A stretch of 64,000 nucleotides of DNA, taken from the NCBI GenBank assembly GCA_022825705.1, contig JAJDWH010000050.1:1-64000 (forward strand), read 5' to 3'. The translations under genes were made by a program, and so were the position numbers. Shown here in pieces: positions 26,234-35,204 of the stretch; position 1 is the first letter of the stretch; the number at the start of each line of letters is the position of its first letter. The notes under the pieces are model-generated. The model did no database searches. It was not told where the DNA came from and saw only the letters and a program-made list of their open reading frames with translations. Origin of the DNA: Alphaproteobacteria bacterium. Its GTDB lineage: Bacteria; Pseudomonadota; Alphaproteobacteria; TMED109.

Positions 26234-26989
26234 TCAGGTGGATTCTCGCAGTTTCTCGAGGACCTCGTCGGACACTTCCAGGTTGGCGGAGACGGACTGC
26301 ACGTCGTCATTGTCTTCCAGCACCTCGATCATGCGGAAGAGCGTCCGCGCCTGATGCTCATCCACGGGCACCATCGTGTGCGGAACCCACTCCAGACGAG
26401 CGCTGGTCGGGGTTCCGAACTGCTCGCTCAGGGCATCCCTGACCGCGCCGAACGTGTCCGACTCGGTCCGAACCTCGTGCATGTCGGCGCCGGAAATCAC
26501 GTCGTCGGCGCCGGCATCGGCCGCGGCTTCCAGCATGCTGTCAGCATCGGCCGTGTCGGCCGCGTACCGGATCACGCCCTGACGCGAAAAGGCGAAACCG
26601 ACGCTGCCGGTCTCCCCGAGCGTGCCCCCATGCTTTCCGAAGGCAGCACGCACCTCCGAGACCGTTCGGTTCCGGTTGTCGGTCAGGGCCTCCACGATGA
26701 CGGCCACACCGCCCGTGGCATGGCCCTCGTACCGGACCTCCTGGTAGTCGCTTCCCGCCGCCGGACCCTGCGCCTTCTGAATCGAACGTTCGATGCGGTC
26801 CTTCGGCATGTTCTCCGCCCGGGCGGCCAGAACCGCGGTGCGGAGCCGGGGATTCTTGTCAGGATCCGGGAGTCCGGACCGGGCGGCGACCGTGATCTCG
26901 CGCGAGAGCTTCGAAAAGATCTTGGACCGCTTGGCGTCCTGCGCGCCCTTGCGATACATGATGTTCTTGAATTGCGAATGGCCGGCCAT
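26234..26989 (-). CDS. yebC: YebC/PmpR-family DNA-binding regulator
   Basis: A 251-residue protein with the invariant opening [22 protein letters not shown]. The segments [19 protein letters not shown] and [24 protein letters not shown] are typical. Members bind DNA as regulators and some relate to ribosome function; the gene neighbours ruvC in many bacteria. The ATG at 26989 matches the family start, whereas the frame extends to 27025 with an atypical tail. Confidence 0.95.
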   Translation of the reverse strand: MAGHSQFKNIMYRKGAQDAKRSKIFSKLSREITVAARSGLPDPDKNPRLRTAVLAARAENMPKDRIERSIQKAQGPAAGSDYQEVRYEGHATGGVAVIVEALTDNRNRTVSEVRAAFGKHGGTLGETGSVGFAFSRQGVIRYAADTADADSMLEAAADAGADDVISGADMHEVRTESDTFGAVRDALSEQFGTPTSARLEWVPHTMVPVDEHQARTLFRMIEVLEDNDDVQSVSANLEVSDEVLEKLREST

Positions 26990-27373
26990 GAGCGTTTCGA
27001 AACGTTCCTGCAATGCTGACGTCAACGACGCAATTTATCATACGACCATTGGCCACGGACCTCGCGAAGCGGCACGGTCGTGCCATCGGTCCGCTGCCTC
27101 GGACACGCGGCCCGGTATCTGGCACGCCCCGGGCGTACCTCAGTTCCGGTGTCCCCTCCCTGCCCTGACAATCGCTTGCCAGGGAAGGCGGCGCAGCCCT
27201 CGCGGGACGAATGCGACGCGCCGCGCGGTCAACGGAGATCTCACCCCGCGTTGTGGCGGAGGCTGTCAGTCAGGTGGACAGTGCCACCGCTCGCGAGCTT
27301 CCGGCCGTTCGCCAGCCCTGCTCCCTGCTGATCCGGACCGCCGGCCACCCGTCGAACCAGCGGGGCTTGCCGG
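26990..27373. other. Intergenic region, nothing recognised
   Basis: About 380 bases between the yebC start and the end of the NosR-like gene. No credible coding frame or RNA was recognised. It must contain the promoter for the minus-strand yebC-ruv-tol run. Confidence 0.4.
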
Positions 27374-29689
27374 CTAGGCAGGCGCGGTGGCCGGTCTCGG
27401 GGCGTCCTGCCGGGCGGCGCGGGCTTTCAGCTGCGCGACGAGCGGCGGGCACCGGGTCTTGTCGTCGTGCAGGACCTGGCAGTCCAGGCAGTAGAAGCAT
27501 TCGCTCATGTTGATCTTGCCCGACCGATCGATGGCGCCGGTGGGACAGACGGGCCCGCAGGCCTGGCAGGGACTACCGCACTCGGGGCGACGCCGGAGGA
27601 ACGAGAACACCCGGATCCGGCCGAGGATCGCAAGGCCGGCGCCTAGCGGACACAGGAACCGACAGAAGGCGCGTTCCACGAACAGCGCCAGGATGAGGAG
27701 ACCGCCTGCCCACAGCACCGCCGCCGTCGGCGCATCAAAGCGGAGCGTGATCGCGGTCTTGAACGGCTCAATGCCGGCCGCCCACGCGGCCCACTCGAAA
27801 TCCACGAACGTAAGCACCAGGAGGACGGCCAGGACCGCGTATTTCACGCCGGAGAGTCGCTTGGCCCAGAGCGGCGGAATGTGCGGCCGCCGGACCCGGA
27901 ACGTCCGGGCGAGACGACCCAGCAGTTCCTGCATGGCTCCGTAGGGACACAGCCAGCCGCAGAAGAGCGAGCGACCCCAGAACGGCAGGGTCACCAGCGC
28001 CGCGATGCCGACGATCGTGATCAGGGGCTCCGCAAGAAATCCGGCGAACCCGCCACCGTAGAACGGAACCTGAACGACGTTCATGAGGTGGAGCACCGTG
28101 AGCTGCCCGCCCGCCACGATCCCGAGCCAGCCGACGATCCAGACGAGGAGACCGATCCGGATGACCCGGTAGAGGGTGCGGTTGCGCACAATGAGGCGCT
28201 GAAAGGTGAGCGTCAGGATGACCGCGAGCGCCGTCGCAAAACCCAGCGCCACGGTCACGGGCTGGTCACGCCAAATGCCCTGCCAGTCCAGTCCGCTGTC
28301 CAGCGCAGCCGCAGCCGTCTCCACCGCTGGAAGAGGCAGCGGTTCGGTGCGCACGTAGCGGGCCGGGATGGCGTAGGTAACCGGGAAGATTGCGGACGCC
28401 GGCACGGCGTCCTCCGGCGCCCCCCGGGCCAGGTCACCGTCGACCACGTATTCCAGGCTCCATGGTCGTGTGGGATCCGGCCCGGTCCCGGGAGCGAAAT
28501 AAAACAGTCCCTGGTCGTCCAGGGTGGGAGCGTCGGCGATGTGGTGGAAGGGAAGCGACTTGAAGAGCTCAGGCGTCAGCGTGATCGTGCGATCGTCCTG
28601 GCGAATGCGGAGGTTGTCATACACGTCCGGCGCAACGGCAGTGGCGCGCGTGTCCCGAAAGCCGATCGGCCCGCGGAAGCCGACCCAGATGACCACGTCC
28701 CCAACCGACCGACCGGCGGACACGTACTGGTCGTACCAACGACGATCAAGGATGTTGATGCCGATGCCGGCCGGCGTAACGAACGCCGCATAGACCTCGG
28801 CGACCGGCTCATCCGCACTGGCGTAGCGGACGGACCGGGGGAGCGCCGTGTTGGCGTCTCCTTCGAGCGCAGCCTCGAGTTCCCCGACCGTAATCGTGCG
28901 GGTGGCTATGGAACTGTCTTCCAACAGCGACGCCCACGGCTGTTTCGTCATGAGCTCGAGATCGAGCACCCGGCCCAGGTCATCCGCGGACAGGACGGAC
29001 CCCCGGTCACGCATGACCTTGCGCGAACCGCGCATGATGGAGTCCATGAACAGAAGCGACGAGGTCGTAATCCGGGAGATGGCGTCGACGGGTACGAGAT
29101 CCGAAGTGTCGCCGGCGGTCTCGCGCATGGCGATCGCCTCGCCTTCCAGCACCGAATCCGACAGCCCGAGCCGCATGCTGATCCCGCGGGCGGTGTCGAT
29201 CTCGGTGTACTGCGTCAGGTACTGGTGGAAGTCCTCGTCCGTCCGGCCAAGGATGGCGATCGGCTCCACGTGGGCGAGGAGCCGCACGCCGGAGAGTACG
29301 CCGTCCGTCCGCACGCCGACCATGAGATGAAACGGCCGCCGCGAGTAGCCCAATCCGCGCACCGTGTCATAGGTCTCGAACACGTACCCCACGAGTTGGC
29401 CACCCTGGTAGATGTCGGCACTCGGAAAATCGCCCGGAACGAGTTCGTACGAATCCGCACCTGGGAACACGTACTGGAGCGTTTCGACGTTCAGGTAGGT
29501 CGCGAGAAAGGAGTCCGTGCCGGGCGCGATCGTGGCCTCTTCAGGCTCGTCCTCCTTGGCCTGTTGCAGGATCGTGGGGCCTTGCGCCAACGCCGGCCAG
29601 GCGTGCAGCAATGCCAGGAGCAGCAAGCTCGCGCCCGCGAGGAGCCTCCTACGGCAGCCGCCGTATCCGGCAACAGTAGTACCTGGCAT
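27374..29689 (-). CDS. NosR/NirI-type flavo-iron-sulfur membrane protein
   Basis: A 771-residue membrane protein. In order it has a signal-like segment (RRRLLAGASLLLLALLHAWP), a periplasmic FMN-binding domain at about residues 60-210, a long periplasmic part, five to six membrane helices (about 440-680), and ferredoxin-type cysteines: CGWLCPYGAMQE, CRFLCPLGAG, CGSPCQACGPVCPTGA, CFYCLDCQ. The flavin attachment region reads DAISRITTSS, where NosR has an SGAT motif; the Thr is kept. NosR feeds electrons to nitrous oxide reductase, but no nosZ or accessory genes are present, so the partner is unknown. The ATG at 29689 lies inside a decayed livF fragment. Confidence 0.85.
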   Translation of the reverse strand: MPGTTVAGYGGCRRRLLAGASLLLLALLHAWPALAQGPTILQQAKEDEPEEATIAPGTDSFLATYLNVETLQYVFPGADSYELVPGDFPSADIYQGGQLVGYVFETYDTVRGLGYSRRPFHLMVGVRTDGVLSGVRLLAHVEPIAILGRTDEDFHQYLTQYTEIDTARGISMRLGLSDSVLEGEAIAMRETAGDTSDLVPVDAISRITTSSLLFMDSIMRGSRKVMRDRGSVLSADDLGRVLDLELMTKQPWASLLEDSSIATRTITVGELEAALEGDANTALPRSVRYASADEPVAEVYAAFVTPAGIGINILDRRWYDQYVSAGRSVGDVVIWVGFRGPIGFRDTRATAVAPDVYDNLRIRQDDRTITLTPELFKSLPFHHIADAPTLDDQGLFYFAPGTGPDPTRPWSLEYVVDGDLARGAPEDAVPASAIFPVTYAIPARYVRTEPLPLPAVETAAAALDSGLDWQGIWRDQPVTVALGFATALAVILTLTFQRLIVRNRTLYRVIRIGLLVWIVGWLGIVAGGQLTVLHLMNVVQVPFYGGGFAGFLAEPLITIVGIAALVTLPFWGRSLFCGWLCPYGAMQELLGRLARTFRVRRPHIPPLWAKRLSGVKYAVLAVLLVLTFVDFEWAAWAAGIEPFKTAITLRFDAPTAAVLWAGGLLILALFVERAFCRFLCPLGAGLAILGRIRVFSFLRRRPECGSPCQACGPVCPTGAIDRSGKINMSECFYCLDCQVLHDDKTRCPPLVAQLKARAARQDAPRPATAPA

Positions 29690-29990
29690 CCCCGAACCCC
29701 CTCTTGTCGGATCCTGCAAGACCGAGAGCAAACTCCTTCGTGCTGGAGTTTTCGGTCAGCTGTCTGGATGCGCGTTCCACGACGACTCGGCCTCGCACCA
29801 GAATATAGCTTCAGTGAGCTCGCTTGCGGTCCTTGCACCGGTTCTGTGGCCTTCGCGAGGGAAAATCGATCGATTCCGGTCGCGCCGGTTGCTGTCGCAA
29901 GGCCCTTTCCGATGCACGGGAGCACGTCGGAGACCTTTCGCACCATGGATGGTTCACCGCGCCGAGACCTGCTTGTCGGGTTGCGCCTCG
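29649..29990 (-). pseudogene. Decayed 3' fragment of a livF-type ATPase gene
   Basis: On the minus strand this stretch aligns with the end of the intact livF at 30238-31080. Its last 51 codons, read from YIL and ending in TAG at 29649-29651, share QLTENS, KEF, LGL, RGFGDARYY and other positions with the LivF C-terminus (QLTENS, KEF, LGL, RGFRDAKHY). Further upstream the DNA still aligns through the region encoding AEQN and DEPSMG, but with a TGA stop and frame shifts. No start or Walker A remains. The left end of similarity near 29990 is approximate. The NosR-like gene's start lies inside this fossil in another frame. Confidence 0.8.
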
Positions 29991-30237
29991 GCAGCCAAAC
30001 ATCCTGTGTGAACGGACTCATCGCGGCCGCGGGTTCTAGATGTTTCCCGGGCTACAGCAACGAAACCTTCTTGACGCCTGACAATTGCGGGCCGATCGAG
30101 GAACCGCGCCAAGGGACAGCGGGCCTTTCCTGCCTGACCTTGGTCGGCGGCGCTGAGGGTTCAACAAACCGCGGCTCGCCCAGTCGAAACACATCGAATT
30201 GCCGGCAGGCATGCTCGCGCGCTCCGCCGGTCGGCGT
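29991..30237. other. Spacer between livF fossil and intact livF
   Basis: About 250 bases with no supported gene. Similarity to livF fades here. It separates the operon end at 30238 from the NosR-like gene, and may include that gene's promoter. Confidence 0.35.
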
Positions 30238-31080
30238 CTATGACAGCCAGCGCTTCCGGCGGCGGTAGTGCTTGGCGTCCCGGAACCCTCGCCGGCCGGA
30301 CTCGCCAAGCCCGAGATAGAACTCTTTCACGTCGGAGTTCTCGGTGAGCTGCTCGGACGCACCTTCCATGACGACCCGGCCGTTCTCGAGGATGTAGCCA
30401 TAGTCCGAATGCTTGAGCGCGGCATGGGTGTTCTGCTCGGCGAGGAGAAAGCTCACCTTCTCCTCCCGGTTGAGACGGTCGACGATGCCGAAGATCTCGG
30501 CCAGCAACTGCGGCGCCAAGCCCATGGACGGCTCGTCGAGCAGGATCATCCGCGGGCGCGCCATGAGCGCCCGGCCGATGGCCGTCATCTGCTGCTCGCC
30601 GCCCGAGATGTAGCCCGCCTGCGTGTGACGGCGGTCCCGAAGCCGTGGAAAATAGGCGTAGGTCTTGTCCAGCTGTTCCCGTCGTTCCGCCCGGCTTTCA
30701 CTGCGGGTGTACGCCCCCAGCAGGAGGTTCTCCTCGACCGTCAGGTGCTCGAAGCAGTGGCGGCCTTCCATGACTTGCACGAGGCCCTTCCGCACGAGAT
30801 CGGACGGGGTGAGCGACTCCGTCTCCGTGCCGTCGTAGACGATGCTGCCCCGGGTGACCTCGCCCCGCTCCCCCTTCAGGATGTGGGAGATGGCCTTCAG
30901 CGTCGTGGTCTTGCCGGCGCCGTTGGCACCGAGCAGCGCCGTGATCCCGCCGCGCGGCACGCTCAGGGACACACCCTTGAGCACGAGGATCACCCGGTTG
31001 TAGACGACCTCGATGTTGTTGGCTGACAGCAGCGGGCCGGACGCATCATCCGGGCCCGTCGCTGTCGTAGCGTCGGTCAT
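30238..31080 (-). CDS. livF: Liv-type ABC ATPase (LivF-like), long C-terminus
   Basis: A 280-residue ATPase and last gene of the acyl-CoA-synthetase-linked ABC operon. Walker A is GANGAGKTT, the signature ISGGEQQMTAIGRALM, Walker B MILLDEPSMGLAP, then LLAEQNTHAAL. The C-terminal tail (EFYLGLGESGRRGFRDAKHY, then an Arg-Lys-rich end) is longer than in classical LivF and typical of this operon type. The ATG at 31080 overlaps the stop of the binding-protein gene by one base. A decayed relative of its 3' half lies about 250 bases downstream. Confidence 0.92.
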   Translation of the reverse strand: MTDATTATGPDDASGPLLSANNIEVVYNRVILVLKGVSLSVPRGGITALLGANGAGKTTTLKAISHILKGERGEVTRGSIVYDGTETESLTPSDLVRKGLVQVMEGRHCFEHLTVEENLLLGAYTRSESRAERREQLDKTYAYFPRLRDRRHTQAGYISGGEQQMTAIGRALMARPRMILLDEPSMGLAPQLLAEIFGIVDRLNREEKVSFLLAEQNTHAALKHSDYGYILENGRVVMEGASEQLTENSDVKEFYLGLGESGRRGFRDAKHYRRRKRWLS

Positions 31081-32405
31081 CAGGATTCGCAGGTCCGAGG
31101 CGTGATGCCCTTCTCGGCAGCGTACTGCGCAGCCGACTCCTCGATCATGCCGCGCACCAGGTCGCGGTCGGGCTCCAGCCAGTCGGACGCCGTTTCGAAG
31201 GACTCGCCGGTCCATCGCACGAACAGGACCTTGCCGCCGCCCTCGTGGTCGGCGCAGCTCACGCTGATCGGCGGCACCAAGTTGGCGGCGCCGGCGGCCG
31301 CAATGTCGGCGTCGGTGAGCTCCATGTTCTCGATCCCCCAGCGTACCTCCTCACCACCGAGCGCCCGGGCACCGAACTCGCCCATCGCCGTGCGAATGGC
31401 CTCAACGGTCACGAAGGCATTGATGACCCCGCGGTTGTAGAAGCCGGTGCCGACCGCCTCACGGGGACCCGTGCCGTCGCCGGCATCGTGCACGTGCGTG
31501 ATGATGTCCTGCATCAACTGGAAGTCGGTCCCGTTGTTGTGGAAGGTCGAACAGGTGTAGCCGACGGCCGCGTCACCGGCCGGGACCGTGTCCTGCTCGG
31601 CGCAGGACCACCAGACGCCGACGATCTTGTCGGCGGGCACCCCGACGCGGGCAGCCTCCTTCAGGGCAGTCTGGTTCATGACCCCCCAGCCGCGGAGAAT
31701 CACGTAGTCCGGCCGATAGCGCCGCACGTTCAGCCAGACGGCCTTCTGGTCGATGCCGGGATGCACGACCGGGAAATGCCGCACCTCGAAGCCGTAGCGC
31801 TCGGCCTGCTTCGCCAGGACCGGCGCCGTCTCCTTGCCGTAGGCAGAATCGTGGTGGACGTTGGCGATCTTCAGCCCGTCGAGGTTCTCGAGGCCGCCCT
31901 CGAGGCTCGCGATGTAACGGATCTTGGCGGTGTTCTGGCTCCAGTAGTTCACCATCAGCGGGAAGACGTACGGGAACACCCGTCCGTCGCTCGCGTCGGT
32001 GCGGCCGTACCCGAGGGTAATGAGCGGGATCTTGTCGGCCGGCAACCGGTCGATCACCGCGTACGTCAGCGGCGTGCCTAGCGGGTTGAAGACCGACGCG
32101 CCGCGCTCGCCCCGATTCTTCAGCCGCTCGTAACACTCGACAAAGCGGTCCGGCTTGTAGGCGGTCTCGCACTCTTCCCACACGATCCGCACGCCCTCGA
32201 TACCGCCGTCACGGGCGTTGATCATCTTCAGGTAATCGACGAACCCGTCCATAAACGGAATTCCGCCAACCGCATACGGACCCGTCCGGTAACTGGTGAT
32301 GGGGATGAACTGCTCGGCGCCGTCGCCGGACTGGTCCTGCGCCACTGCCGGCACCGGCCCCGCCAAGACCAGGGCGGCCAAGGCAACCAACAAGCACTTG
32401 TGCAT
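31080..32405 (-). CDS. ABC transporter substrate-binding protein
   Basis: A 441-residue periplasmic binding protein with a signal peptide (MHKCLLVALAALVLAGPVPA, cleavage near AVAQ). The body begins FIPITSYRTGPYAVGGIPFM, the type I binding-protein start seen in transporters linked to acyl-CoA synthetases rather than classical LivJ/K. It has Cys residues near EECETAY, WWSCAEQ and at the C-terminus (RTCES). Ligand unknown; operon context suggests a carboxylic acid that is activated to a CoA ester after uptake. Confidence 0.88.
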   Translation of the reverse strand: MHKCLLVALAALVLAGPVPAVAQDQSGDGAEQFIPITSYRTGPYAVGGIPFMDGFVDYLKMINARDGGIEGVRIVWEECETAYKPDRFVECYERLKNRGERGASVFNPLGTPLTYAVIDRLPADKIPLITLGYGRTDASDGRVFPYVFPLMVNYWSQNTAKIRYIASLEGGLENLDGLKIANVHHDSAYGKETAPVLAKQAERYGFEVRHFPVVHPGIDQKAVWLNVRRYRPDYVILRGWGVMNQTALKEAARVGVPADKIVGVWWSCAEQDTVPAGDAAVGYTCSTFHNNGTDFQLMQDIITHVHDAGDGTGPREAVGTGFYNRGVINAFVTVEAIRTAMGEFGARALGGEEVRWGIENMELTDADIAAAGAANLVPPISVSCADHEGGGKVLFVRWTGESFETASDWLEPDRDLVRGMIEESAAQYAAEKGITPRTCES

Positions 32406-32427
32406 GGCTTACTCCCGATTTTCTCAA

Positions 32428-33492
32428 TCAGTAAGGGAACGGCCAGAGTCTGAGCTTTTCCTTGACGATTTGCCACAGCCGCGCCAGACCGAGAGGCTCG
32501 ACGACAAGGAACAGGATGATCAGGCCGCCGAAGATGACGAACTCAAGATGCGCAATGGTTTCCGCGGAAAGCGCGCTACCGAACAGCCCGCTCGCGTTGG
32601 CGATGAAGATCGGGAGCAGCACGATGAACGCCGCGCCGAGGAATGAGCCGAGAATGCTGCCGAGCCCGCCGATGATCACCATGAACAGAATCTCGAACGA
32701 ACGCAGCACGTCGAATGCCTGCGGCTCGACGGTCCCGAGATACACGTACGCCCAGAGCGCGCCCGCCACCCCGCAGTAGAATGAACTGACCGCGAACGCG
32801 GTGAGCTTCGTTGCCATGAGGTTGATGCCGATGGCCTCGGCCGCGACGTCCATGTCGCGGACCGCCATCCAGGCCCGCCCCAGTTCGCTGCGAACCATGT
32901 TCTTGGCCATGATCGCCATCCCGGCCACGATGCAGAGTGTCAGCAGATAGCGGGACTCCGCGCTCTCGAAGCTGTAGCCGAGCAGGGTCATCGGCGGCGC
33001 GGTGATCACGCCCGAAGTGGAGTAGTTGGTGAACCAGCCGACATGCGTGAAGAGCCATTCGATGAAGAACTGGGCGGCCAGGGTGGCGACCGCCAGGTAA
33101 AACCCCTTGATGCGGAGGGACGGGAGTCCGAACAGGATTCCGACCCCGGCCGCGGCCAGCCCCGCCACGACGAAGGACACCAGGAACGGCACCTCGGGCA
33201 CGCGTACCTCGAGGTTGTACGCCGCGAACGCGCCCACGGCCATGAACGCCGCGGTGCCCAGCGAGAGCTGCCCGGTGTAGCCGGTCAGGATGTTCAGGCC
33301 GATCGCGGCCAGCGAAAACACCAGGACCGGCGTCAGCACGGAACGCAGCCAGTACTCGTTGGCAAAGAGCGGAATCACCACGAACGCAACCACCAGGAGG
33401 ATGGCGATCCCGATCCGGTCCTGGCGGATCGGGAAAATGGCGCGATCGGCGGCGTAGGTCGTCTTGTACTGGCCGGTTTCGCGGTAGAACAC
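32428..33492 (-). CDS. livM: Liv-type ABC permease (LivM-like)
   Basis: A 354-residue permease with about nine hydrophobic helices. LNILTGYTGQLSLGTAAFMAVG is the LivM hallmark, and WMAVRDMDVAAEAIGINLMATK the coupling loop. The start is probably GTG 33492 (giving MFYRETGQYKTTY), eight bases after GAGG and ten after the livH stop. An upstream in-frame GTG at 33528 has no ribosome site and would overlap livH. Confidence 0.9.
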   Translation of the reverse strand: MFYRETGQYKTTYAADRAIFPIRQDRIGIAILLVVAFVVIPLFANEYWLRSVLTPVLVFSLAAIGLNILTGYTGQLSLGTAAFMAVGAFAAYNLEVRVPEVPFLVSFVVAGLAAAGVGILFGLPSLRIKGFYLAVATLAAQFFIEWLFTHVGWFTNYSTSGVITAPPMTLLGYSFESAESRYLLTLCIVAGMAIMAKNMVRSELGRAWMAVRDMDVAAEAIGINLMATKLTAFAVSSFYCGVAGALWAYVYLGTVEPQAFDVLRSFEILFMVIIGGLGSILGSFLGAAFIVLLPIFIANASGLFGSALSAETIAHLEFVIFGGLIILFLVVEPLGLARLWQIVKEKLRLWPFPY

Positions 33493-33502
33493 GTTCAGAT
33501 CC

Positions 33503-34393
33503 TCACACGCGCTCGATGATCTTTTCACCGAAGATGCCCTCGGGCCGAACCATCAGCACGAGCATCGCCAGCATGTACGGGAACCAGTTTTCCAGCCCGC
33601 CGCCCACGAACGGGCCCAAGTACACCTCCGCCAGCTTCTCGCTGGCCCCCACGATCAGGCCGCCCACGATTGCGCCCGGGATCGAGGTGAAGCCGCCGAT
33701 GATCATCACCGGGATCGCCTTGAGGGCCACCAGCGAGATGGAGAACTGCACGCCGAGCTTGGAGCCCCACACGAGGCCGGCCACGAGGGCCACGAACCCC
33801 GCCACGGACCAGACAGCGACCCAAACGTGATGCAGGGGGATGCCGATCGACAGGGCTGCCTGATGGTCATCCGCCACGCCGCGAAGCGCCCGCCCCATCG
33901 TGGTGGTGCGGAAGAACACGCCGAGCCCGGCCACGAGGAGGGCCACGACGGCGGCGGCGACCAGATCGAACTGGCTGACCAGAATGGGCCCCAGCCACAG
34001 GCCCCGGTCGGGAATACCAAGGTCGAGGACGTGCACTTCCGTGCCCCAGATGGTCTGGCCAAGACCCTCCAGGAAGTAGGCCAGCCCGATGGTCGCCATG
34101 AACAGGATGACCTGGGGTTGGTTCACCATGTGCCGGAATATGAAACGTTCCACGGCAAAGGCGAGCACCACCATCACCGCCAGCGTGACCACGGCGGCCA
34201 GCAGCGCCGGCGCGCCCAACTCCAGCACGCCCACGAAGGTCAAGGCCGCAAACAGCACCATGGTGCCCTGGGCAAAGTTGAAGATGCCGGATGCCTTGTA
34301 GATCAGTACGAAGCCGAGGGCGACGAGCGAGTACAGCGTGCCTGACAGCAGGCCGCCAATCAGCACCTCGAGGAAGAAGTAGAGCTCGTCCAT
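33503..34393 (-). CDS. livH: Liv-type ABC permease (LivH-like)
   Basis: A 296-residue permease with about eight hydrophobic helices. LIYKASGIFNFAQGTMVLFAA is the LivH motif with Asn-Phe-Ala-Gln-Gly, and RGVADDHQAALSIGIPLHHV is the coupling loop. The start ATG at 34393 (MDELYFFLEV) lies 13 bases after livG ends. It pairs with the LivM-like permease that follows. Confidence 0.92.
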   Translation of the reverse strand: MDELYFFLEVLIGGLLSGTLYSLVALGFVLIYKASGIFNFAQGTMVLFAALTFVGVLELGAPALLAAVVTLAVMVVLAFAVERFIFRHMVNQPQVILFMATIGLAYFLEGLGQTIWGTEVHVLDLGIPDRGLWLGPILVSQFDLVAAAVVALLVAGLGVFFRTTTMGRALRGVADDHQAALSIGIPLHHVWVAVWSVAGFVALVAGLVWGSKLGVQFSISLVALKAIPVMIIGGFTSIPGAIVGGLIVGASEKLAEVYLGPFVGGGLENWFPYMLAMLVLMVRPEGIFGEKIIERV

Positions 34394-34406
34394 CACGCGT
34401 CCGGTC

Positions 34407-35204
34407 TCAGTGCTCGTGCGCAGTTCCGAGGTACGCGTCAATCACCGTCTGGTCACGGCGCACGTCGTCGGGAGCGGCGTCGGCGATCTTGCGGCCGTAG
34501 TCGAACACGGCCACCCGGTCGGAAATGTCCATCACGACGCCCATGTCGTGCTCGACGAGGATCAGGGTCGTGCCTTGGATCTCGTTGACGTCCAGGATGA
34601 ACCGGCACATGTCCTCCTTCTCTTCGAGGTTCATGCCGGCCATCGGTTCATCGAGCAGCAGGAGTTCCGGTTCCGCCGCCAGCGCCCGGCCCAGTTCCAC
34701 CCGCTTCTGCATCCCGTAGGGGAGTTCGCCAACGGGGGTCCTCCGGACCGAGGGAATCTCCAGGAAGTCGATGATCTCCTCGGCCCGGCGCCGATGCTCG
34801 ATTTCCTGCCGGCGCGCCCATCCCAGCTGCAGGGCTTCGCTGAGGATGCCGCGGCGCATCAAGCTGTTGCGCCCCGTCATGATGTTGTCGAGGGCTGACA
34901 TGCCCGGGAACAGCGCAATGTTCTGAAAGGTCCGGGCAATGCCGAGGCGGGCGACCTCGTACGGCTTCATGCGTGATGGCCGTTCCTCGCCCTTGTGGCG
35001 GACGACACCGGAAGAAGCGGTGTAGATGCCGCTGATGATGTTGAACAACGAGCTCTTGCCGGCGCCGTTCGGCCCGATAATCGCGAGCCGTTCGCGCGGC
35101 TGGACCGCCACGCTCACGTCCTGCAGCGCCCGCAGGCCACCGAATGAAAGGTGGATGTTCTCAAGCGCGGTGACCGGCGGGCCACTGCCGATTTCGCGTT
35201 TCAT
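34407..35204 (-). CDS. livG: Liv-type ABC ATPase (LivG-like)
   Basis: A 265-residue ATPase. Walker A is GPNGAGKSSLFN, the signature region is the variant LPYGMQKRVELGRAL found in LivG relatives of acyl-CoA-synthetase operons, and Walker B is LLLLDEPMAGMN, followed by LILVEHDMGVV with the switch His. Its ATG overlaps the end of the synthetase gene by four bases. Confidence 0.93.
   Translation of the reverse strand: MKREIGSGPPVTALENIHLSFGGLRALQDVSVAVQPRERLAIIGPNGAGKSSLFNIISGIYTASSGVVRHKGEERPSRMKPYEVARLGIARTFQNIALFPGMSALDNIMTGRNSLMRRGILSEALQLGWARRQEIEHRRRAEEIIDFLEIPSVRRTPVGELPYGMQKRVELGRALAAEPELLLLDEPMAGMNLEEKEDMCRFILDVNEIQGTTLILVEHDMGVVMDISDRVAVFDYGRKIADAAPDDVRRDQTVIDAYLGTAHEH

Noticed and set aside
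30025..30045. NotI and XbaI recognition sites close together, resembling a cloning prefix
   Set aside because: Spacing and flanks do not match known vector prefixes, and the surroundings are continuous with genomic sequence; most likely chance in GC-rich DNA.
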